A DNA stretch of 64,000 nucleotides, taken from contig NZ_NJAK01000001.1 of NCBI RefSeq assembly GCF_002632755.1, forward strand, positions 1,736,001-1,800,000, in the 5' to 3' direction. The notes beneath the pieces were generated by a model. The model saw only the letters and a list, made by a program, of their open reading frames with translations. It was not told where the DNA came from and did no database searches. Below, one piece after another: positions 58,075-64,000 of this stretch; positions within the stretch are counted from its first letter, which is position 1; each line of letters starts with the position of its first letter. This DNA comes from Xenorhabdus ishibashii. GTDB taxonomy: Bacteria > Pseudomonadota > Gammaproteobacteria > Enterobacterales > Enterobacteriaceae. A program made the translations under genes and the position numbers.

Positions 58075-58362
58075 TTACATATTCTTGATGCCATCAGGGA
58101 TGGTGTAGAAAGTCGGATGACGGTAAATTTTGTCCTCCGATGGCTCGAAAAAAGCGCCACGCTCTTCCGGTTGTGAAGCCACCAGATAGATGGATTTCAC
58201 TGCCCAGATGGAGCAACCTTCATTGCGTCGCGTGTAAGCATCACGTGCATTTTCCAGTGCCATTTGATCATCTGCTGCGTGAAGGCTGCCGACGTGACGG
58301 TGCGCCAATCCCTGTTTACTACGGACAAAGATTTCATACAGTGGCCAATCGGTATCTTTCAT
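58075..58362 (-). CDS. paaB: Phenylacetyl-CoA epoxidase subunit PaaB
   Basis: Small bridging subunit that joins PaaAC heterodimers. 95 aa from the ATG at 58362 (MKDTDWPLYEIFVRSKQGLA), with GGGAGTG before it, the same size as E. coli PaaB. The frame is open far upstream into paaA, but that stretch has no support. Confidence 0.94.
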   Translation of the reverse strand: MKDTDWPLYEIFVRSKQGLAHRHVGSLHAADDQMALENARDAYTRRNEGCSIWAVKSIYLVASQPEERGAFFEPSEDKIYRHPTFYTIPDGIKNM

Positions 58363-58403
58363 TAGAGTCACTCCCTTTGATGCTGTTCGGGTAACGCCTG
58401 AAA

Positions 58404-59345
58404 TTAAGCGGTATGGTTTCTGCTCGCCCTTTTTTTGGCGTGAACAGAAGCCGCTTCCCGTACCCAACTCCCGCTTTCCCAAGCCTGGCGTTTGGCTTCC
58501 AGACGTTCGTGATTGCATATCCCCTGCCCTTTCAACACTTGATAGAATTCATCCCAGTTAATTTCACCAAAACAGTAATGTCCTGTTGTTTCATCCCAAG
58601 CCAGCTCAGGATCGGGAGCTGTCATACCCAAGGCTTCCAACTGGGGCACAGTGTTGTCGATGAATTTTTGCCGCAGTTCATCATTGCTGAATCGCTTGAT
58701 TTTCCAGGCCATGCTCTGGGCGCTGTTGGGGGAATCACTGTCATTGGGACCAAACATCATCAATGTCGGCCACCAGAAGCGGTTAATGGCATCTTGTAAC
58801 ATGGCACGCTGGGTTTCGCTGCCATTCGCCAGCACCGTTACCGCTTCATAACCTTGGCGCTGGTGGAAACTTTCTTCCTTGCAGATTTTCACCATCGCGC
58901 GGGCGTAGGGACCATAAGAGGCACGGCACAAAGCAACCTGATTAACAATCGCCGCACCATCCACCAGCCAGCCAATCACGCCAACATCTGCCCAACTGAG
59001 GGTGGGATAGTTAAAGATCGAGGAATATTTCATCCTGCCATCCAGCAGTTTTTGGTAGATGTCCTGACGGGAACAGCCCAATGTCTCAGCGGCGCTGTAG
59101 AGATACAGCCCGTGTCCTGCTTCATCTTGTACTTTCGCCAGCAATATGGCCTTGCGACGCAGTGTCGGGGCACGGGTGATCCAATTGGCTTCCGGTAACA
59201 TGCCGACTATTTCCGAGTGTGCGTGTTGACCGATCTGGCGTATCAGGTTTTGGCGATAGGCTTCGGGCATCCAATCTTTAGCCTCAATAGAGAGGTCTGC
59301 TGCTATTTTTGCCTCAAAGCTCGCCTGAAGTAGATCAATTGTCAT
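58404..59345 (-). CDS. paaA: Phenylacetyl-CoA 1,2-epoxidase catalytic subunit
   Basis: Di-iron oxygenase subunit that epoxidises the ring of phenylacetyl-CoA. Metal-ligand motifs are seen as [17 protein letters not shown] (~70-86) and [16 protein letters not shown] (~155-170). I chose the ATG at 59345 (MTIDLLQ), because GGAG lies 6 bases before it; an ATG four codons upstream lacks a site. 313 aa versus 309. First gene of the paaABCDEFGHIJK string, divergent from paaZ. Confidence 0.95.
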   Translation of the reverse strand: MTIDLLQASFEAKIAADLSIEAKDWMPEAYRQNLIRQIGQHAHSEIVGMLPEANWITRAPTLRRKAILLAKVQDEAGHGLYLYSAAETLGCSRQDIYQKLLDGRMKYSSIFNYPTLSWADVGVIGWLVDGAAIVNQVALCRASYGPYARAMVKICKEESFHQRQGYEAVTVLANGSETQRAMLQDAINRFWWPTLMMFGPNDSDSPNSAQSMAWKIKRFSNDELRQKFIDNTVPQLEALGMTAPDPELAWDETTGHYCFGEINWDEFYQVLKGQGICNHERLEAKRQAWESGSWVREAASVHAKKRASRNHTA

Positions 59346-59671
59346 GCGTGACTCCATTATGATTCTTATTTTTGATATAGGAAATAAAAATGAATCACTT
59401 TATGTAACCGCAAATCTACAAAATGGTAACAAAATAGCAAACACAAAAATTGTTTATTTGTTGTTCACATCACAATATGAATTTTTATTCTTTATAAAAC
59501 AATAGATTAATTATTTTTATTTAGCGGTGGGATAAATATTAACAAGTGATTGGGTGCAGATGTTTGTATTTTGTTAATTATATGGCTGGTTTTGTTAATC
59601 GTATATGTGATACATAAATGGCATTCCATTACTTAATGATTGTCTCATTGGTTAAATCGGTGGAGAAAAAA
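59346..59671. promoter_or_regulatory. Divergent paaA/paaZ control region with PaaX-like boxes
   Basis: Two inverted TGATTC boxes face each other. 59356-59370 (ATTATGATTCTTATT) and the minus strand of 59387-59401 (AAAGTGATTCATTTT) match the 15-base PaaX consensus as I remember it (WWTRTGATTCGYGWT) at 13 and 12 positions. A weaker 11-position match is at 59604-59618 before paaZ. The E. coli region also has CRP and IHF sites; here only a half CRP site (TCACA) is seen. No gene lies here. Confidence 0.6.
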
Positions 59672-61744
59672 ATGCAACAGTTAACGAGTTACATTTGTGG
59701 TGACTGGGTTTATGGGCAAGGTAATCCCAGAATTATCCATCATGCAGTCAGCGGCGAAGCGTTGTATCAGGTATCTTCAGAAGGTTTGCCATTGGCAGAA
59801 AGTCTAGTTTACGCCCGTGAAAAAGGAGGAAGAACATTGGCTGCGATGACGTTCCAGCAACGTGCGCAGATGATGAAGGCAGTTGCAAAACACTTGCTTG
59901 CCAATAAAGAAGCACTGTATGCCATTTCCACAGAAACAGGTGCAACCCGTGCGGATAGTTGGGTGGATATTGAGGGGGGCGTAGCAACCCTGTTCTCGTA
60001 TGCCGGATTAGCAGGGCGCGAATTGCCGGATGATACCCTGTGGCCGGAAGATGAGATGATCCCGCTGTCTAAACAATCCCAGTTTGTGGCACGCCATGTG
60101 CTGACTTCCCGCTCCGGTGTTGCATTGCATATCAATGCGTTTAACTTTCCTTGTTGGGGGATGCTGGAAAAATTGGCACCAACGTGGATGGCAGGTATGC
60201 CAGCGATTATCAAGCCTGCTACGGCATCTGCCCAACTGACACAGGCGATGGTGAGAATGATCATCGATAGCGGTTTGGTGCCGGAAGGGGCATTGCAATT
60301 GATTTGTGGTGGCATTGGTGATCTGTTTGATCATCTTGATTATCAGGATGCCGTGACGTTTACCGGCTCGGCACAAACAGGGCAGAAGTTGCGTGTCCAT
60401 CCCCGACTGATAGAAAAATCCATTCCTTTTACGATGGAAGCCGATTCGCTTAACTGCTGCATTTTAGGCGAGGATGTGACACCTGACATGCCGGAATTCG
60501 GCGTTTTCATTAAGGAAGTGACTCGTGAAATGACGGCGAAGGCCGGTCAGAAGTGTACGGCTATCCGGCGCGTTATTGTCCCTGCCAGCCAAATGGAAGC
60601 AGTCAAACAAGCGCTGCTCAAGCGGTTATCTGGTGTGGCAGTTGGTGATCCTACTTTGCCTGAAGTGCGCATGGGGGCGTTGATTAACCTGGAACAGCGT
60701 GATGAGGTGCAGGCGAAAGTCAACGAATTGCGCAATAGTGGTTGCGAGGTTTTGTGTGGCGGTTCACTGGATAAACTCGTACTGACAGGCGATAGCAACA
60801 GTAATGGCGCATTCTATCCACCGACGTTGCTCTACTGCGCTGCGCCAATGACTAATCAGGTAGTACACAGCACGGAAGCTTTTGGGCCGGTTGCCACATT
60901 AATGGCGTATCAGGATACTGAGCAGGCGATTGCATTGGCGATGATGGGACAAGGTAGTTTGGCGGGGTCATTGGTGACGGCAGATGAGCAGATTGCAGTT
61001 CAGGTGATCCGTGCGACAGCATGTGCTCATGGCCGTATGTTGGTGCTGGATGAAGCGGCTGCTGCGGAATCCACGGGACACGGCTCCCCGCTACCCATGT
61101 TGGTACATGGTGGGCCAGGGCGTGCTGGTGGTGGAGAAGAGTTGGGGGGCTTGCGTGCCGTGAAACACTATATGCAGCGTACAGCGATTCAAAGCAGCCC
61201 AAGTATGCTGGCAGCGATTGGTCGTGAGTGGGTGCGTGGCGCGAAAGTGAAGGAAGAACCGATTCATCCATTCCGCAAGTACTTTGAACAAATTGAAATT
61301 GGTGAAAGTTTACTGACTGCTCGCCGGACGGTGACGGAAGCGGATATCGTAAATTTCGCCTGCCTGAGTGGCGATCATTTTTACGCTCATATGGATAAAA
61401 TCGGCGCGGCTGAATCCTTGTTTGGCGAGCGTGTGGCACATGGTTATTTTGTCGTATCGGCTGCTGCGGGTTTGTTCGTTGATGGTGCGGTAGGGCCGGT
61501 GCTTGCCAACTACGGTATGGAAAACCTGCGTTTCATTGAGCCGGTTAAGATTGGCGATACTATCCAAGTTCGTTTGACCTGCAAGAAGAAGATTAAGAAA
61601 GTCCAGAAGACGCCGGAAGATAAACCACATGGTGTGGTGATGTGGGATGTGCAGGTGTTGAATCAGGAACAACAGCCGGTGGCGCTTTATAGCATCCTGA
61701 CGTTGGTAGAACGGCAGCAAAGTGATTTTGCGGCGTCGGTATAA
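59672..61744 (+). CDS. paaZ: Bifunctional oxepin-CoA hydrolase / semialdehyde dehydrogenase
   Basis: Opens the oxepin ring with its C-terminal hydratase domain and oxidises the aldehyde with its N-terminal ALDH domain. The ALDH part has [26 protein letters not shown] and the catalytic Cys in [11 protein letters not shown]. The MaoC-like hydratase begins near residue 545, with [14 protein letters not shown] and RVAHGYFV. The ATG at 59672 ([12 protein letters not shown]) has GGAGAAA before it; length 690 aa versus 681 in E. coli. Both domains are intact, so a dead-end shunt to tropone-type products is not forced. Confidence 0.95.
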   Translation: MQQLTSYICGDWVYGQGNPRIIHHAVSGEALYQVSSEGLPLAESLVYAREKGGRTLAAMTFQQRAQMMKAVAKHLLANKEALYAISTETGATRADSWVDIEGGVATLFSYAGLAGRELPDDTLWPEDEMIPLSKQSQFVARHVLTSRSGVALHINAFNFPCWGMLEKLAPTWMAGMPAIIKPATASAQLTQAMVRMIIDSGLVPEGALQLICGGIGDLFDHLDYQDAVTFTGSAQTGQKLRVHPRLIEKSIPFTMEADSLNCCILGEDVTPDMPEFGVFIKEVTREMTAKAGQKCTAIRRVIVPASQMEAVKQALLKRLSGVAVGDPTLPEVRMGALINLEQRDEVQAKVNELRNSGCEVLCGGSLDKLVLTGDSNSNGAFYPPTLLYCAAPMTNQVVHSTEAFGPVATLMAYQDTEQAIALAMMGQGSLAGSLVTADEQIAVQVIRATACAHGRMLVLDEAAAAESTGHGSPLPMLVHGGPGRAGGGEELGGLRAVKHYMQRTAIQSSPSMLAAIGREWVRGAKVKEEPIHPFRKYFEQIEIGESLLTARRTVTEADIVNFACLSGDHFYAHMDKIGAAESLFGERVAHGYFVVSAAAGLFVDGAVGPVLANYGMENLRFIEPVKIGDTIQVRLTCKKKIKKVQKTPEDKPHGVVMWDVQVLNQEQQPVALYSILTLVERQQSDFAASV

Positions 61745-62081
61745 TCACAGTTAGGATAAGCGTTGTTAAGTCAGGGAAACAGAGTGGCCTGAGGGGATTT
61801 GTCAAAGGCAAGGGCAGCGGTAATCCTCAGGCTGTTTATTAAAGTTTAAATTCAGGCTGGATTTTATCGGTATCATATGTGAGTTGTAACGTTCGGAATA
61901 ATTTTTCCAATGTTGCTATTAAATACATGCTAAGTATAAAAATGGTATATCTGTCTACTTATTTCTTTCTGACCAATATGAAGACCAGCGGGCAGCATCC
62001 AATCTCGTTTTAGATTGCGATAAGCAGAGCCAGCCGCCAAAATGGGGGAAGACTTCCTCAAGATGCGAGTGAACAGCGTGT
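61745..62081. other. Convergent region paaZ / soxR with a hairpin
   Basis: No gene. GCCTGAGG plus ATT (from 61787) pairs with AATCCTCAGGC (61822-61832) with a two-base bulge, a likely paaZ terminator although the T run is short (TGTTTATT). The rest shows nothing I recognise. Confidence 0.55.
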
Positions 62082-62543
62082 TTAATCCTCTTCTAAAATT
62101 CTTGGACCGGCTCCATCTTGTCCAAGAACATCATTCGGATTACGTAAAGGACACTCGGTTAACGAAAGGCATCCACATCCAATACAACGACCTAAATTAT
62201 CCCGTAATCGGATGAGTTTTTTAATGCGCTGATCCAGAATATCCTGCAATTGTAGAGAAAACGTTAGCCATTGTTCGGCTGTCAATTTACTATCAGGTGG
62301 GAATTGTTCTAGTGCTTTTTTTATCTCTTTCAGAGAGATACCAGTGTTTTGTGCAACTTTGATGATCGCAATATAACGCAATACAATCGAAGGAAAACAG
62401 CGTTGGTTACCTTGATTGCGTGAACTTTTGATTAGCCCTTTCGATTCATAAAAATGGAGGGCAGATATAGCAACTCCGCTACGTTTTGATACCTCTCCGA
62501 TAGTTAATGCCCGATTAAAATCGATGGATTTATCTTTCTCCAT
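62082..62543 (-). CDS. soxR: Redox-sensing activator SoxR
   Basis: MerR-family regulator with a [2Fe-2S] sensor. N-terminal helix-turn-helix (TIGEVSKRSGVAISALHFYESKGLI), a dimerisation helix, and the full iron-sulfur signature CIGCGCLSLTECPL (four Cys, about residues 119-131). Length 153 aa versus 154. No soxS is divergent from it; the upstream neighbour is an O-methyltransferase gene on the same strand, 146 bases away. Confidence 0.95.
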   Translation of the reverse strand: MEKDKSIDFNRALTIGEVSKRSGVAISALHFYESKGLIKSSRNQGNQRCFPSIVLRYIAIIKVAQNTGISLKEIKKALEQFPPDSKLTAEQWLTFSLQLQDILDQRIKKLIRLRDNLGRCIGCGCLSLTECPLRNPNDVLGQDGAGPRILEED

Positions 62544-62689
62544 ATCTATGAACCTTAATTTGACTTTAGATTTTATACTGCACTGCTTTTTTTGTAATTT
62601 GAAAAAAGAAGTGCTTTTTCTCTGAAAATTATACGAGCCTTAGCAGGGACCATAATCCCAGCCCCTGAAGCGGTCACTTTAGTGTAAAT

Positions 62690-63658
62690 TCACTTTTTCA
62701 TTTCGATAATATAGTAACAACCATTTTCTGTGGAAAAATTCAAGCTGTAGATATTTGTAATAGATAATCCCGCCTGTTTTGCCATAAATTCAAATTCTGA
62801 TTGATACCGTTTCCGGCCTAACAGAAGAGTATCTATATATAAATCAAATGACACTGCCTCATTTGGTTCTTTAATCATATCAATAATATATAAAACGGAA
62901 TTTTCTCGCATGGATTTCTGGCAATTTTTGAGAATATCAATGGCTTTATTATCCGGCCAGTCATCCAAAACATTTTTTATGCTATAAGCATCATATCCTG
63001 ATGGAATAGCAGAGAAAAAATTACCATTAATGAAAGTAATTCCGTCTGATTCTTGTCTGGTAAAACCATATTGATCCATAACGTGACATTGGATATGTGG
63101 ATAATTCATTTTTATATTTTTTGCAAAAGAACCCACCCCACCCCCGATATCAATAAATGAAGAAATTCCATTGAGAGGGATATGTTCAATAATATGTTTA
63201 TTCATTTTATCGGTCATTTTTGCCAATAAATTATCAAAAATAGTTTTGATGGTTTTATTATGTTCATGATTGAGATAATCAAAAAATGGCTCATGATGGG
63301 TAAGTTCAAAAGCAGATTTTTCATTCCTTTTACTTAAGGACGCACTATATTGTGACCAGGAGTTCCAGAAGGCAGGATCTAATTCAAACTTTATATATAA
63401 TGTTTCAAAGCTATTTGGATCACTGAGTGATGCCCATTGTTCAGTAAGGTAAAATTTATCATCTTTTTTTGTTAACACATTAAGTGTTTGCATATAATTC
63501 AATAGACTATGGAATCTATCTTGATAAACATTGCATAACTGAGCAATTTGTTCCACGGTTTTGCCATCTTGGGTACTTAAATACAGTGGTGCTTTACTGT
63601 CTACAAAAGCATATAGTGCATTCGATTTACGATAGGCAGTAACCATTTCCAATGACAT
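62690..63658 (-). CDS. Small-molecule O-methyltransferase (PhzM/hydroxyneurosporene type)
   Basis: 322 aa SAM-dependent methyltransferase of the plant/bacterial O-methyltransferase 2 type. An N-terminal winged-helix dimerisation domain (~10-90, KTVEQIAQLCNVYQDRFHSLLNYM) precedes the SAM domain with FIDIGGGVGSFAKNI near residue 168. Later motifs are YSIKNVLDDWPDNKA and YIIDMI. A good GGAG ribosome binding site precedes the ATG. The gene is AT-rich compared with the paa genes, suggesting transfer. The substrate is not readable; neighbouring soxR hints at a redox-active metabolite. Confidence 0.8.
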   Translation of the reverse strand: MSLEMVTAYRKSNALYAFVDSKAPLYLSTQDGKTVEQIAQLCNVYQDRFHSLLNYMQTLNVLTKKDDKFYLTEQWASLSDPNSFETLYIKFELDPAFWNSWSQYSASLSKRNEKSAFELTHHEPFFDYLNHEHNKTIKTIFDNLLAKMTDKMNKHIIEHIPLNGISSFIDIGGGVGSFAKNIKMNYPHIQCHVMDQYGFTRQESDGITFINGNFFSAIPSGYDAYSIKNVLDDWPDNKAIDILKNCQKSMRENSVLYIIDMIKEPNEAVSFDLYIDTLLLGRKRYQSEFEFMAKQAGLSITNIYSLNFSTENGCYYIIEMKK

Positions 63659-63854
63659 TATTATTCTCCTTATTCAAATTTTTAAATAATTTGAAATACA
63701 TTGGGTGTTTTTATTTTAAATTTTATGATTATTTATTTCCCCTGGTTAATGGGCACACTATAAAACCTCAAGCTAACTTGAGGTCAAGTAATATTAATCT
63801 AACTACATCTAATGTTTTTTGAAAGTATGCGATTTACCACTGGTCTGTGCCCTG

Positions 63855-64000
63855 TTATTTCAACTGGCAGCTTTCCCGTAAAATGCGCATGACGGTATTT
63901 GCGCCGCTACGGTTAGGATTGATGCGGATCATGCGTTGTTCCAGAGTGGGATCTGTCTGACGAAAGGTGGCGGAAATGCGGTAAAACAGGGGGGGGATTT
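63855..64000 (-). CDS. C-terminal end of an unidentified gene, cut by window edge
   Basis: One frame is open from the right edge to a TAA at 63855. It reads FYRISATFRQTDPTLEQRM, then IRINPNRSGANTVMRILRES and a short end. It looks like real coding sequence (dense charged helix, no stops), but I do not recognise the family. Confidence 0.5.
   Translation of the reverse strand, partial: IPPLFYRISATFRQTDPTLEQRMIRINPNRSGANTVMRILRESCQLK

Noticed and set aside
59458..59480. Full CRP site between paaA and paaZ (GTTCACATCACAA)
   Set aside because: Only one half-site is good; the spacing between halves is 3 and not 6 bases.
1..64000. CRISPR arrays, rRNA genes or complete insertion sequences
   Set aside because: No regularly spaced repeats with unique spacers, no rRNA sequence and no transposase with inverted ends were seen.

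Overview
The window reads as chromosome of an insect- or nematode-associated enterobacterium of the Morganellaceae, most likely Xenorhabdus or Photorhabdus. That call rests on enterobacterial gene order, a moderately AT-rich base composition, and accessory genes typical of these bacteria. It is an inference; no 16S or other species marker is present.

Core backbone, 1-35 kb. The left end carries the minus-strand block aroK-aroB-damX-dam-rpe-gph-trpS, the hofMNOQ DNA-uptake/pilus-assembly genes and divergent mrcA. Next come nudE, igaA, hslR, hslO and pckA, then a pirin gene and the Fur-controlled small RNA ryhB. A four-gene operon of LuxE/LuxC-like acyl-activating and reducing enzymes (20.0-25.9 kb) is inserted after ryhB. 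The backbone resumes with yhiN, pitA, uspB, uspA, gdhA, rsmJ, prlC (with a recognisable sigma-32 promoter) and the selenocysteine tRNA gene selC.

Island-like segment, 35.3-43.5 kb. Downstream of a degraded-looking selC are a YopJ-family acetyltransferase, a dead phage capsid fragment, and a compact module of two ParB-like proteins and a serine recombinase. A truncated GNAT gene, two small secreted proteins (one LprI-like) and a PI-PLC-domain protein follow. The DNA is visibly more AT-rich than its neighbours.

Catabolic segment, 43.5-61.7 kb. This holds treB-treC for trehalose and a complete phenylacetate pathway: paaABCDEFGHIJK on the minus strand, divergent paaZ, and paaX downstream, coupled to a CatB-like acetyltransferase. 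PaaK makes phenylacetyl-CoA, PaaABC(D)E epoxidises it, PaaG/PaaZ open the ring, and PaaF/H/J perform beta-oxidation. The right edge carries soxR, a small-molecule O-methyltransferase and the end of an unidentified gene.

Three otherwise normal genes (igaA, gdhA, paaJ) each carry a one-base deletion inside a run of G. They are either sequencing errors or real slippage mutations, and should be resolved before physiology is inferred. The two least-described candidate systems are the LuxE/LuxC-ligase operon and the recombinase plus double-ParB module.
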